Shown: in pieces, positions 27,205-36,826 of the stretch
How the letters are laid out: each line of letters begins with the position of its first letter
Position numbering within the stretch: the stretch's first letter is position 1
From: Staphylococcus pettenkoferi
Lineage (GTDB): Bacteria > Bacillota > Bacilli > Staphylococcales > Staphylococcaceae
Length of the DNA stretch: 64,000 nucleotides
NCBI RefSeq assembly: GCF_026659735.1
Contig: NZ_JANSKK010000020.1
Coordinates: forward strand, 1-64,000
Reading direction: 5' to 3'
Program-made: the position numbers and the translations under genes
Notes under the pieces: model-generated
Database searches by the model: none
What the model was told of the DNA's origin: nothing
The model's input: only the letters and a program-made list of their open reading frames with translations

Positions 27205-28368
27205 TTACTGTTGACGGTACTTTGCAACGTTGGTCAAACTAATCGCAAGGATGAGCACGAGCACACCAATACCCGCTGAGAAGTAAGTCGTCGCAAAAAC
27301 ATTTAATTTAGAAACAACAAGACCGCCGACCATACTACCAATACCGATACCTGCATTCAGGCTGGACATATTCCAACTCATCACTTGACTCGTATCGCCT
27401 TCGACTTGATCAATAATCCCACTTTGAACGGCAGGGTTCGTACTCCACTGCATAATATTCCAAACGAAGAGACCAATCATAAGAATGACCACGCTCGTTA
27501 AGATTTGATTGAGCACGAGCATCATAATGATGAATACTGACACAGAGATAATGAGCCAACGTTTAGAAGTAAGTTTGTCTGATAAGAAACCGCCCATAGA
27601 GGTACCTGCTACACCTGCAATACCGTTAATTAACAAGACAATCGATACGAATGACAACGTGTGCCCACTTTTTAACATCAGCGGGTTAATATAGATAAAG
27701 GTAATGGAGTTCGCCACGAGAATAAAGAATGTGATGCCTAAATACTTCACGACTTCAAGAGGTCTTACCACTTTAGAATGCGTTTGCGAAGACGAGCCAT
27801 TCTCATCTGTTGACGTACGGTCGAGTTGAGGTAGGAAGATAAACATAAGTATACCTACGAGCACACTGACCGCCACGATAAAGAGGAAGGTAAAACGCCA
27901 ACCGAATGCGCCACCAATCATCGTACCAATCGGCACACCAAGGACGTTTGCACCACTAAATCCAGAATATACGATGCCAATCATCTTGCCACGGTTATGA
28001 GGCGCGGTAAGCATCGCAGTTAACGCCAGAATCTTAACGATAATGAGTGCCGCAGCTGCTGAAGAAATGATACGACCTATAACGAGTATCGTAAAGTTCG
28101 GCGCTACAGCTATGATTACGTTACCGACGATAAAGAATACGAGCGTCCACAGTAATAGCGGTTTAGGGTGGAAACGATTCGTAAGTTTAACGAGTATCGG
28201 CCCTACCACTGCGAAAGTGATCGCATACAATGTCACGAGTTGGCCAATAATCGCTTCTGATATATGTAAATCTTGGCTCATTAAGTTCATAATCCCTGCA
28301 ACCATCATCTCTACCATACCTACGATAAAGGTACTGAGGATAAAGGTTACGATACGCATCGTCGTCAT
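27205..28368 (-). CDS. DHA1-type MFS efflux transporter (AraJ/YdhP-like)
   Basis: A 387-aa, 12-helix MFS protein. FIVGMVEMMVAGIMNLMSQDL at the start and GRIISSAAAALIIVKILALT in helix 4 resemble the arabinose-efflux/YdhP group of DHA1 transporters. The helix 2-3 motif (PILVKLTNRFHPKPLLL) is a loose motif A. Substrate unknown; drug or sugar efflux are both possible. The start at 28368 is fixed by AAGGAGG 8 bases upstream; the open frame runs 18 codons further without a ribosome site. Confidence 0.85.
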   Translation of the reverse strand: MTTMRIVTFILSTFIVGMVEMMVAGIMNLMSQDLHISEAIIGQLVTLYAITFAVVGPILVKLTNRFHPKPLLLWTLVFFIVGNVIIAVAPNFTILVIGRIISSAAAALIIVKILALTAMLTAPHNRGKMIGIVYSGFSGANVLGVPIGTMIGGAFGWRFTFLFIVAVSVLVGILMFIFLPQLDRTSTDENGSSSQTHSKVVRPLEVVKYLGITFFILVANSITFIYINPLMLKSGHTLSFVSIVLLINGIAGVAGTSMGGFLSDKLTSKRWLIISVSVFIIMMLVLNQILTSVVILMIGLFVWNIMQWSTNPAVQSGIIDQVEGDTSQVMSWNMSSLNAGIGIGSMVGGLVVSKLNVFATTYFSAGIGVLVLILAISLTNVAKYRQQ

Positions 28369-28484
28369 CGTGTACGTCCTCCTTCTCTTAGATCTGAACA
28401 CAATACTTCTATTATAAAGCATAAGTTCTGAGTTGTGCGTGTAGGTGCTTAATTTAAAATTAGACAGAACTCGAAGTTTCTAAA

Positions 28485-28520
28485 ATTGTTTTTCAATGTT
28501 TTACTCTCGCTTGGTAGCAA
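28485..28520. repeat. Fragment of an A-type repeat
   Basis: TTTTTCAATGTTTTACTCTCGCTTGG matches only the outer left part of the A-type elements (compare about 1168-1195 and 11070-11095). The rest of the element is missing. Confidence 0.55.
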
Positions 28521-28546
28521 GACAAACAATTACCATTTCTCCTCCA

Positions 28547-28596
28547 ATAATAAAAGTCCTCCAAGTTTAGGATAAACCAATAAACTCTGGAGGACT
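28547..28596 (-). terminator. Terminator of the fetAB operon
   Basis: AGTCCTCCA / TGGAGGACT arms with inner AGTTTA / TAAACT pairing; on the - strand the stem runs into TTTTATTATT. Confidence 0.85.
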
Positions 28597-28641
28597 CGAA
28601 ATGTATCATCACTCGCATTTTCCTAAAATGAAGCCACCTAC

Positions 28642-29400
28642 TTACATGTTGCGACCAACGAGCTGATCACGATGGTTGAAGAATTGACGGTAGCTCAAGT
28701 AAGTCGCAATCAACGCGGAAATGATTGTTGCTGTTGTATGAATAAATACTACGAGCAATTGGAATTTAATGGCTTGAAGCGGTGGTACGCCGCCAATAAT
28801 TAAACCTGTCATCATACCTGGAATAGAGACTAAACCGTATGTCTTCACGGAATCAATTGTCGGTACAATCGCCGTCTTCACACTTTCACGAATCGTTGCT
28901 TTTGAAGCCAATTTCGGATTTGCACCTAAAGCAAGTTTGGATTCAATCTCATCCATTTGTTTCACAAATTCACGATCGAGGTTCTGATACGCTAAGTTAA
29001 TCGCAATCAAACCGTTGTTACCCAGCATACCTGCAATCGGAATCACTTCGTTAGGCGTAAAATCGATGGCACCAGTGATAATGACGCCAGCGAGAGGAAT
29101 TGCCACACCGATGAAGATGGAGACAAATGAAATCCAGAAGACGTGATGCATGACTTCAGATGCACGACTCAACGTGTTCCATGACGCATTGATAATGATG
29201 ACGAGCACGAAGAGTAAGAGTAGCCATTTCTGATCGACATCAAAGATGAAATGTAAGATAAAGCCTAAGATGACGAGTTGGATGACTGCTCTAACTGTCG
29301 CGACAACTAAGTCTTTAATAATATGTAACTTCTCGACGTATGACACGATGATTGGAAACAATAATAAAAGTGCCGTAATCGCTAACGCTGTCGTACTCAT
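28642..29400 (-). CDS. fetB: FetB/YbbM family ABC permease
   Basis: A 252-aa membrane protein of the UPF0014 family with about seven helices. MLGNNGLIAINLAYQNL, LALGANPKLASKATIRESVKTA and SIPGMMTGLIIGG are the family's hallmarks. In E. coli FetAB takes part in iron homeostasis, likely by export, and protects from peroxide. It overlaps the ATPase gene by 4 bp (ATGA), so they form one unit. Confidence 0.9.
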   Translation of the reverse strand: MSTTALAITALLLLFPIIVSYVEKLHIIKDLVVATVRAVIQLVILGFILHFIFDVDQKWLLLLFVLVIIINASWNTLSRASEVMHHVFWISFVSIFIGVAIPLAGVIITGAIDFTPNEVIPIAGMLGNNGLIAINLAYQNLDREFVKQMDEIESKLALGANPKLASKATIRESVKTAIVPTIDSVKTYGLVSIPGMMTGLIIGGVPPLQAIKFQLLVVFIHTTATIISALIATYLSYRQFFNHRDQLVGRNM

Positions 29401-30047
29401 GATAAATCCTCCTCATTCTCAATCTTGCCATCCACGAGACGAATCCGCTTCTTAAAGTGACGCATACTTTGGTCATTACTGTGCGTAATCCACATAATCG
29501 CTACGCCTTGATCAACTAATCCAAAGATGAGTTCTTCAATCTTCTCACTATTCTGCGTGTCTAATGCACTCGTCGCTTCATCGAGCAGCAATAGTTTCGG
29601 TATGTACATAAGCTGACGTGCAATCGTGACACGTTGGCGCTCCCCACCAGAAAGCGGTCTGACATCAGTATTTAAATTATAGTGTCCCAGACCGACTGCT
29701 TTGAGTAATTCTTTCGCACGTTTTTTATCGAAATCTTTACCACGCACTTCTGCTGGAAAGGCTAAGTTCTCGCCGATAGTATGGTTAAAAAGATCACTTT
29801 CTTGAAGCAGATAGCTAATCTCCATACGCAGATGTTCAGGCTGTATATCTTCATAATCTTGTCCTTCGTAATAAATGTTACCTGAAGTCGGACTAATGAG
29901 ATTATCAATCAAACGAAGTAACGTACTTTTACCACTACCTGAAGGCCCTACGATAGCAATCGTATCTCCTTTGTTCACTTTTAAATTTAAGTTATCGATG
30001 ATCGTTCGATTATTGACTTTATAGGTCACGTCTTTCAGTTCTAACAT
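29397..30047 (-). CDS. fetA: FetA/YbbL family ABC ATPase
   Basis: A 216-aa ATPase. Walker A is GPSGSGKS (residues 34-41), the signature is LSGGERQR, and Walker B is LLLLDEATSALD, followed by a switch His in WITHSND. It couples ATP hydrolysis to the adjacent FetB-type permease. The start at 30047 has GGAG 8-10 bases upstream; a GTG 9 bases earlier runs into that site. First gene of the two-gene operon; I see no sure Fur or PerR box in the 240 bp upstream. Confidence 0.9.
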   Translation of the reverse strand: MLELKDVTYKVNNRTIIDNLNLKVNKGDTIAIVGPSGSGKSTLLRLIDNLISPTSGNIYYEGQDYEDIQPEHLRMEISYLLQESDLFNHTIGENLAFPAEVRGKDFDKKRAKELLKAVGLGHYNLNTDVRPLSGGERQRVTIARQLMYIPKLLLLDEATSALDTQNSEKIEELIFGLVDQGVAIMWITHSNDQSMRHFKKRIRLVDGKIENEEDLS

Positions 30048-30289
30048 GCTGTTCACTCCTTTTGCTTTTAACTACAGTAGTATGCTTATTCCCTAAAATT
30101 ATGTTTTAAATTATATTTATTTAGATTCTTTTTATTTTCAGATGAGATATAGAAACGACATAGTAGTGATTGCTTTCAAGCTATTCTTCTCTCCCCCCTT
30201 TTATTATACCTAAAGGGCTAATCAACAGCCTAAAAATCCCCCTAACCCAACCGTGGTCAGAGGGATAAAATTAAATATTAGACAATGAT

Positions 30290-31045
30290 TTACGTGAGTA
30301 AGGTAAGTGCAAAGGCAAAGCCATTATTGAGTGCATGGAACGTAAAGCTCGCAGCAAGATTACGACCAGAACGCATGTAGACGGTCACCACACCTATAGC
30401 AATAATTAAATAATCGCCTATTTCAAATGGTGATTTCATATCTAGTACATGGAGCGCTGCGAATAGAATAATAGATACTACTGCAGCGAGTGGATAAGTG
30501 ATCTTCTTACCCAACTCATGGATGATGAGATGACGAAAGATGAGTTCCTCAACTAACGGAATGAGAATGACACCTGCAAGAAGGCTTACTGGAATAAGCC
30601 AATTCACGTCGAACATCTTTAGCACTTCTTTATTATTTACAGTATCGTCAAATTGTAAGGATTGTGGCAAGAAATTTAATAACCAGTTATAAAGTGACGA
30701 TATAGCTTCGACGATTACGAAAGTGATGATTATAAATAATAAGTGATTTTTCACTTGTTTAAAACGTTCAATCGTGATAGATACGATACTATGATTCACA
30801 TGCATTAAGTAAAATATCAATAGCGTAACAAGCACGTTACCAAACATTGAAATAACTTTAAATGTTTCAGTGTCATATGGTGTTGTATTTCCACCCGATG
30901 CTAATGCCATTATGAAAGTTAAAATCGGTGTAAGAACAAACTGAACAATAATAAAGTACAGGGGCACAAGCCATAAATCGCGCCAAGCGAAATAACGACT
31001 GTGCCATCTTTCGGGATATCTTTTAGCATTGTGTTCCGAAGTCAT
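30290..31045 (-). CDS. CPBP family intramembrane metalloprotease, copy 1
   Basis: A 251-aa membrane protein with about seven to eight helices. The active-site motifs of the CPBP/Abi (CAAX-like) family are intact: EELIFRHLIIHELGKK (EExxxR), a FAALH block (FxxxH), and a final HALNN. It is paralogous to the gene 42 bp upstream on the same strand; the EExxxR region is nearly identical. Members process peptides or act in bacteriocin immunity; neither role can be assigned here. RBS AAAGGGTAG lies before the ATG. Confidence 0.88.
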   Translation of the reverse strand: MTSEHNAKRYPERWHSRYFAWRDLWLVPLYFIIVQFVLTPILTFIMALASGGNTTPYDTETFKVISMFGNVLVTLLIFYLMHVNHSIVSITIERFKQVKNHLLFIIITFVIVEAISSLYNWLLNFLPQSLQFDDTVNNKEVLKMFDVNWLIPVSLLAGVILIPLVEELIFRHLIIHELGKKITYPLAAVVSIILFAALHVLDMKSPFEIGDYLIIAIGVVTVYMRSGRNLAASFTFHALNNGFAFALTLLT

Positions 31046-31087
31046 CTTAATCTACCCTTTCTTTATTTTACTCATTTAAAAAATAGT

Positions 31088-31861
31088 CTAAGAAAAAATC
31101 GTAATTAAACTTGCAACGGCATTAAACATAAAGTGCAGCGTGATACTCACTGCCAAATTGCGGCCTGACTTCATGTAGACATATACAAGTCCTGCTGCCA
31201 TAAAGATATATGAGCCAAATTCAAAAGGCGACGTCGCATCGGTCACATGAATACCTGTAAAAATCAGCACTGACAAGACCGCCGCAACAGGATAAGTAAC
31301 CTTCTTTCCTAATTCGTGAATGATTAAATGACGAAACAACAGCTCCTCTACAAAAGGCGTGATCACCGCCACGTTAATAAACGTAATCGGTGTGAGCCAA
31401 CCTACTTTAAACAGTTGATCCACTTGTTCTTCGTTCTTGGTCTCATCAAATTGTAGCGATTTCGGTAAGTAATCTGTTAAAGTGTCGTACCCTGCATTGA
31501 GCAACATGACTATGAAATATGTCACAACGAGGAGCCAGAAATACCGTGGTACCAGTTTAAACCGTTGCCACATGACTTTGGCTAACCCATGTCGAATATG
31601 TATGAGATAGAAGATAAACAAGACAAATAATAGCGTTAACGTATCGATAGTTAAGTTAAGTGCGTTAACAGTAAACGAATTCTCTTTTGATTGTAATATT
31701 GATGGATTAATGGCCAATATAGTCACTTGTATGAGTAGCACTACTATATACGGTAAAATATAATAGCTTGGAATTAACCAGAAATCACGTTTCATGAGAT
31801 GTGAACTTTGCCATGGTGATGGTGATTTGGGTGGTTTAGGCCGTCGTTTGAATAGTTTCAT
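31088..31861 (-). CDS. CPBP family intramembrane metalloprotease, copy 2
   Basis: A 257-aa paralogue of the preceding protein. It has a basic, Pro-rich N-terminus (MKLFKRRPKPPKSPSPWQ), then about eight helices. Its motifs are EELLFRHLIIHELGKK, FTGIHVTD and HFMFN. Copy 1 keeps the family HxxxN as HALNN, and here it reads HFMFN. The start at 31861 has AAAGGA upstream, while the longer open frame has no ribosome site. The pair is probably one operon transcribed leftwards. I find no bacteriocin or peptide precursor gene beside it. Confidence 0.88.
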   Translation of the reverse strand: MKLFKRRPKPPKSPSPWQSSHLMKRDFWLIPSYYILPYIVVLLIQVTILAINPSILQSKENSFTVNALNLTIDTLTLLFVLFIFYLIHIRHGLAKVMWQRFKLVPRYFWLLVVTYFIVMLLNAGYDTLTDYLPKSLQFDETKNEEQVDQLFKVGWLTPITFINVAVITPFVEELLFRHLIIHELGKKVTYPVAAVLSVLIFTGIHVTDATSPFEFGSYIFMAAGLVYVYMKSGRNLAVSITLHFMFNAVASLITIFS

Positions 31862-32089
31862 AAACCGATTCCTTTCAGATAGGATATGTTTTATATTTAT
31901 CATAAATAGAAACGTTTTGCCATTCTTCGTGGTAAATCATGCAGTTGATATAAGAAAGAGATCATTTTAGGTTACTCAAGTCATTTTCCATACAAAGTGA
32001 AAGGTCACGGAACCACAGAATCCTCATTTCTGAGATAGAAGTAGAGAAGTGCTACAATATTTGATAACAAGCATTTGGGAGGGATTGTA

Positions 32090-33166
32090 ATGAAAGATAC
32101 GAAACAATTATTACACACACTCACAGATATCAATGGTATTGCTGGACATGAAATGGCTGTTAAATCCACGATGAAAGATTATTTACAACCTGTGAGTGAT
32201 CAACTCATTGAAGACAATCTAGGGGGTATCTTTGGTCTCAAACAAGCGGCTAAAGGGTCACGTTCACTCATGGTTTCTGGTCATTTAGATGAAATTGGCT
32301 TTATGGTTACTAAAATCGACGATGATGGTTTCCTCTACTTCACGCCGATCGGTGGCTGGTGGAACCAAGTCATGCTTTCTCAAAAAGTAACTGTAACGAC
32401 GGATGAAGGTAAAGAAATACGCGGCATCATCGGTTCTAAACCACCGCACGTGTTGACACCAGAACAACGCAAGACACCTATGCAAATGAAGTCCATGTTT
32501 ATTGACATTGGTGTGAGCAGTAAAGAAGAAGCGGAAGACCTCGGTATTGAACTCGGCAATATGGTCACACCTTATAGTGAATTCGAAGTTATGGGTAACG
32601 AGAACTATATGACAGCGAAAGCATTCGACAATCGTTACGGCTGTGCTTTAGCTATAGATGTACTAGATAACCTCAAAGATGAGAATATCGATATTAATCT
32701 TTATTCAGGAGCTAACGTTCAAGAAGAAGTCGGTCTACGTGGTGCGAAAGTCGCTGCGAATAAGATTCAACCGGACTTAGCGATTGCAGTAGACGTAGCC
32801 GTCGCTTATGACACACCAGGAATGACAGGTGAGGCAAATGATGCGAAATTAGGTGAAGGTCCTGTCGTAATTACGATGGATGCTTCAAATATCGCGCATG
32901 TTGGCCTTTTAAAACATATTAAAAATGTCGCAAAGCAACATGATATTCCAATTCAACTTGATACCACTGCAGGCGGCGGTACAGATGCAGGTAGCATTCA
33001 TGTCGCTAACGAAGGGATTCCTACCGTTTCATTAGGTGTTGCTCTACGTTACATGCATTCTAACGTTTCTGTGCTTCATACTGAAGATTACCGTAATTCA
33101 GTGAAATTAGTCACTGAAATTGTGAAATCATTAAATGATGACACGGTAGACCAAATCAAATGGTAA
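32090..33166 (+). CDS. M42 family metallopeptidase (glutamyl aminopeptidase-like)
   Basis: A 358-aa cytosolic, probably dodecameric, aminopeptidase. All M42 metal and catalytic sites are visible: SGHLDEIGFMV (His65, Asp67), KAFDNRYGC, NVQEEVGLRGA with the Glu-Glu pair, AVDVAVAYDTPG and GGGTDAGSIH near the end. It trims N-terminal residues from peptides made by other proteases. The start at 32090 follows GGGAGG; a TTG 15 bases earlier is in frame but overlaps the ribosome site. Converges with an SDR gene across a terminator. Confidence 0.93.
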   Translation: MKDTKQLLHTLTDINGIAGHEMAVKSTMKDYLQPVSDQLIEDNLGGIFGLKQAAKGSRSLMVSGHLDEIGFMVTKIDDDGFLYFTPIGGWWNQVMLSQKVTVTTDEGKEIRGIIGSKPPHVLTPEQRKTPMQMKSMFIDIGVSSKEEAEDLGIELGNMVTPYSEFEVMGNENYMTAKAFDNRYGCALAIDVLDNLKDENIDINLYSGANVQEEVGLRGAKVAANKIQPDLAIAVDVAVAYDTPGMTGEANDAKLGEGPVVITMDASNIAHVGLLKHIKNVAKQHDIPIQLDTTAGGGTDAGSIHVANEGIPTVSLGVALRYMHSNVSVLHTEDYRNSVKLVTEIVKSLNDDTVDQIKW

Positions 33167-33213
33167 TCCAACCTGAAAACATCATTCATTGCCACACAAA
33201 GTGATCGATTTAA

Positions 33214-33254
33214 GAAAGGAGAGACGCTATCACGTAGCGCCTCTCCTTCTTTCT
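33214..33254. terminator. Terminator between the M42 and SDR genes
   Basis: GAAAGGAGAG-ACGCT / AGCG-CCTCTCCTTC arms make a stem of about 14 bp; T-rich DNA follows on the right and A-rich DNA precedes on the left. Confidence 0.8.
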
Positions 33255-33285
33255 GTCCATTTTCAACATGGAAGCAGTCATACTA

Positions 33286-34101
33286 TTATTTCGTTGTGCG
33301 TTTCCAACTGTCGTCACTTAACATTTCACCTGGCCATGTGTAAGCCATCACGCCACCATCGATGGTAATTGTTTCGCCTGTGATAAATGAACTATCATCT
33401 GAAGCGAGGAAGACAACAAGTTTCGCTACTTCATCCGGAGAACCTAAGCGACCCAGTGGTGTCACCCATTTTTGAGTCTCACGGAAACTACGACCTGATT
33501 CCTCTTCTTCAGTACCTGACAATTTATCTACGAGCGGTGTTTCAATCGTACCTGGCGCAATCGCGTTCGCACGGATATTATCACGACCATATTCAATTGC
33601 GGTAGAACGTGTGAAGTTAATCACGCCACCTTTCGCTGCATTGTAGCCTGAGCGATAGAGATCTGCAGCTTGACCTGAGAAAGATGCCGTATTGATGATC
33701 GAACCACCGTTATCCAACATGAGCGGGATTAAATATTTCGTCATCATAAACGTACCGCGTAAATCGACACCCATAATGCGGTCAAACACTTCAACAGGAT
33801 ATTCATGGATACGACCCGCACTATTATCTACGCCCGCATTATTGAACAAGGCGTCAATGTGACCATATTGAGATTTCAACGTTTCAGCGAACGTCTCCAC
33901 TTCACTTTGTTCAGAAATGTCCACGATAAACGCGGAAGCTTGGTTGCCCGCTTCTTTAATCTCTTCTACCGTATCTTCCACACCTTTATCTACATCGACT
34001 GCAAGCACGTGCGCGCCTTCTTCAGCTAATGCTTTCGCTGATGCCGCTCCGATTCCTGTATGTGCCCCAGTCACTACGACAATTTTATCTTTCATTCTCA
34101 T
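33286..34101 (-). CDS. Short-chain dehydrogenase/reductase (classical SDR)
   Basis: A 271-aa NAD(P)-dependent oxidoreductase. TGAHTGIG (residues about 11-18) binds the cofactor, and NNAG follows near 89. The catalytic Ser lies in INTASFSG and the YxxxK pair in YNAAKGG. Asp after AHVLAVDVDK at the end of beta-2 suggests NAD(H) preference. Substrate unknown; close to glucose-1-dehydrogenase/3-oxoacyl-reductase annotations. Of three in-frame ATGs, the middle one at 34101 has the best spacing from GGAG. Confidence 0.88.
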   Translation of the reverse strand: MRMKDKIVVVTGAHTGIGAASAKALAEEGAHVLAVDVDKGVEDTVEEIKEAGNQASAFIVDISEQSEVETFAETLKSQYGHIDALFNNAGVDNSAGRIHEYPVEVFDRIMGVDLRGTFMMTKYLIPLMLDNGGSIINTASFSGQAADLYRSGYNAAKGGVINFTRSTAIEYGRDNIRANAIAPGTIETPLVDKLSGTEEEESGRSFRETQKWVTPLGRLGSPDEVAKLVVFLASDDSSFITGETITIDGGVMAYTWPGEMLSDDSWKRTTK

Positions 34102-34323
34102 GACTTTCATTCTCCTTTATCTCTTTCTTGATACTAAAATGAACTTATTTTTAAAATTCCACTCCTCCTCACAACTTAAACGCCTTGAAAATAAGTTACA
34201 TCATTTCTATTAGCACTGTGTAAGGCTTCGCGATGATTCTTACTATCAATTTTCGGAAAATTCTTTTATTTTAGTCTCTAACTTGTTATACTCACTCTAA
34301 CCCAAAGGGGAGGGGTTATCATT

Positions 34324-35859
34324 ATGACAGAACAAGCGAAAAAGAAGACAGGAATCTTTAACAAATTTCTTAACGGGGTCGAACGTGTAGGGAATCGCCT
34401 ACCTGACCCAAGCATTCTATTCTTTCTTATTTGTGTCGCGCTTGCAGTGATTACATGGCTCGTTTCACTATTCAACGTTTCTGTGAAACACCCTGGCACA
34501 GGTAAAGTCGTCGAAGTTAAGAATATCTTAAGTATCGATGGCTTGCGTATGATTCTTAATGATGCCATCAAGAATTTCTCTGAATTTCCAGCGCTGGGTA
34601 TCGTACTCGCGGTGATGTTAGGTGTCGGAGTCGCTGAGAAATCCGGTTATTTCGATAAATTACTCGTTCAAGTGGTACATAAAGCACCAAAGAAGCTGAT
34701 CGTACCCTCTATTATCATTATCGGTATATTAGGTAATGCAGCAGGAGACGCGGCACCAATTATCTTGCCGCCACTTACAGCAATGGTCTTTATCAAATTA
34801 GGCTATCACCCTATTGCCGGACTTGCTATGGCATATGCGTCCTCATTAGGCGGCTTTGCGGCGAATCTCATGCTAGGAATGTCTGATGCGATGACGTATG
34901 CTTTTACCGAACCTGCTACACGCATCGTATCAGATCATACGAAGATTAACGTAGCGATGAACTGGTACTTTATCGCAGCAAGTGTGATTATTCTACTGCC
35001 TGCCGTTTATTGGGTAACGATGAAGTTCGTCATCCCACGTCTCGGTCGATTTGATACTTCTGACGCGCAAATCGAGGTTGATAGTTCCACACAAGATCTG
35101 ACACCTCAAGAAAGTCGTGCACTCATGTGGGCTAATATCGGTATGGTCGTCGTCTTGATAGGTATTATCCTGTGTGCATTACCACATAACAGTTTCTTAC
35201 GGAATGCGAAAACGGGAAGTCTTATTGATGATGCGCCTTTATTTAACGGCATCGCCTTGATTATCTTACTCCTATTCTTAGTTCCAGGATTAATCTATGG
35301 CTTTATGATGAATGAATTTAAAGATACGAAAGATCTCGGTCGTATGCTTGCAGATTCCATGTCATCCATGGGTTCCTTTATCGTCATCGTGTTCTTCGCA
35401 GCACAAGTTTTAGGATTTCTACAATGGAGCAATCTCGGCGTGGTCATCGCAGTTAAGGGCGCTGAAGCACTCAAAGGTCAGAATGGCGTCGTGCTCATCA
35501 TCGGAGTCATCCTTTTAAGCGCGATTATTAACATGCTTATCGGTAGTGCATCTGCAAAGTGGGGATTGCTGGCGCCCATCTTTATTCCAATGCTGATGTT
35601 GCTCGGCTTCCATCCAGCTTTAACACAAATGTTGTATCGTATTGGGGATTCAATCAGTAACCCTATCACACCGATGATGCCGTACTTACCGCTTCTACTA
35701 CAATATGCACAGAAATATGACGAGAACATGAAACTGGGTTCACTCTTATCCAGCTTAATGCCTTACACTGTCATCTTGAGTATCGTTTGGCCAATCTTTA
35801 TCATCGTCTGGTACTTACTTGGCATTCCGCTTGGACCCGGTGGCGTATTACACATGTAG
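34324..35859 (+). CDS. AbgT family transporter
   Basis: A 511-aa membrane protein with about 11-13 helices. NRLPDPSILFFLICVALAVITW near the N-terminus and GNAAGDAAPIILPPLTAM are typical of the AbgT family, first described for p-aminobenzoyl-glutamate uptake; MtrF and YdaH of the family export antimetabolites such as sulfonamides. NPITPMMPYLPLLLQYAQKY near the C-terminal end is a conserved second repeat. AGGGGAGGGG lies upstream of the ATG. Substrate and direction cannot be told here. Confidence 0.92.
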   Translation: MTEQAKKKTGIFNKFLNGVERVGNRLPDPSILFFLICVALAVITWLVSLFNVSVKHPGTGKVVEVKNILSIDGLRMILNDAIKNFSEFPALGIVLAVMLGVGVAEKSGYFDKLLVQVVHKAPKKLIVPSIIIIGILGNAAGDAAPIILPPLTAMVFIKLGYHPIAGLAMAYASSLGGFAANLMLGMSDAMTYAFTEPATRIVSDHTKINVAMNWYFIAASVIILLPAVYWVTMKFVIPRLGRFDTSDAQIEVDSSTQDLTPQESRALMWANIGMVVVLIGIILCALPHNSFLRNAKTGSLIDDAPLFNGIALIILLLFLVPGLIYGFMMNEFKDTKDLGRMLADSMSSMGSFIVIVFFAAQVLGFLQWSNLGVVIAVKGAEALKGQNGVVLIIGVILLSAIINMLIGSASAKWGLLAPIFIPMLMLLGFHPALTQMLYRIGDSISNPITPMMPYLPLLLQYAQKYDENMKLGSLLSSLMPYTVILSIVWPIFIIVWYLLGIPLGPGGVLHM

Positions 35860-35884
35860 CACTTTATACTTATATTAAAATGAC

Positions 35885-35926
35885 TGGCACGTTGCTGCAG
35901 TATCGTATTGCAGACGTGCCTTTTTT
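35885..35926 (+). terminator. Terminator after the AbgT gene
   Basis: GGCACGT / ACGTGCC arms with an inner CTGCA/TTGCAG pairing, followed by TTTTTT. Confidence 0.85.
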
Positions 35927-35942
35927 GTAGTCTCGTTGGTAG

Positions 35943-36746
35943 CTAGCGTAATATCCATCCAAATCCTCGCATCACCCATTGATGCAGCGGCGCCTGAGTG
36001 AGTCGATAAATCAACCACGGCAAACGCGGTCGAAAGTGTATCAGAGTTGTGAGTAACGTTCCCCTCGTTTGATTAATTTTAAAAATAAATTGAGGCTGCG
36101 AAGTTTGAGAAGGCAGTGCCCGTGCGAGCACACCGCCAACAATGGACAAGCGTACTTCAGTAGGTGTGACGACACTTTGAGCCATCTCAATAAGTGGCAG
36201 ACGATGGCATAAGCGAATGTCGTATCGTGGATAGCGTGTGTCTACCGTCACAAGGCCAAGCGTTAGACGATGTAAATATCGCGCATAGCTGTGGACTGCC
36301 TCGTCCGCACTTTGAATCTTCACACGTTCGAGCTGTTGGAAGGAATAGACACGGTGCATAGACTCATGAGCACTGCGCTTAACGAACCTACGACTTAATG
36401 CGCGCTTGGTTGATGTAGCTAGCTTTAGTAACCGTTGCGTCGATGAGGAATGCGGCTGTACTACAGAAACATTAGAAACGATTGAAGCGATATAATCGAG
36501 CGCTAGTTCATGCATTGCACGGGTGTCACCTTGCAATAACCCATGAGGTAACGTAGATGATGTTTGAAGATACACCACATAGTCTTCACGTTTCAACCTT
36601 AATTGAAGTGCCTCGAAATCCAGCACGTTTACTTCGCTCGTATTGAGATGTTTAACCTCATACGTTGGCTTATCCAGTGACTCTTTTAACTGACGGATGA
36701 GCATTTGGCTTAGACGGCTATTCGCACCGATGACTATGACACGCAT
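35943..36746 (-). CDS. Rossmann-fold NAD(P)-binding protein of unknown function
   Basis: A 267-aa protein that opens with a beta-strand and loop of dinucleotide-binding type (RVIVIGANSRLSQMLIRQL). It resembles extended-SDR/epimerase proteins in the first 60 residues only. The rest is rich in Arg and His, without a YxxxK pair at the usual place, so a catalytic role is doubtful. The real start is 36746, with AAAGGGAGGG before it; the open frame runs 81 codons further into the neighbouring dsdA region without support. Divergent from dsdA with only 80 bp between starts, so the two may share regulation. Confidence 0.7.
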   Translation of the reverse strand: MRVIVIGANSRLSQMLIRQLKESLDKPTYEVKHLNTSEVNVLDFEALQLRLKREDYVVYLQTSSTLPHGLLQGDTRAMHELALDYIASIVSNVSVVQPHSSSTQRLLKLATSTKRALSRRFVKRSAHESMHRVYSFQQLERVKIQSADEAVHSYARYLHRLTLGLVTVDTRYPRYDIRLCHRLPLIEMAQSVVTPTEVRLSIVGGVLARALPSQTSQPQFIFKINQTRGTLLTTLIHFRPRLPWLIYRLTQAPLHQWVMRGFGWILR

Positions 36747-36826
36747 CTTGAACCCTCCCTTTACATAATATTGGCGACCTATTATAGTTATTATAATTAT
36801 TGTAATACGTTGTTGAGGTGAAATGA

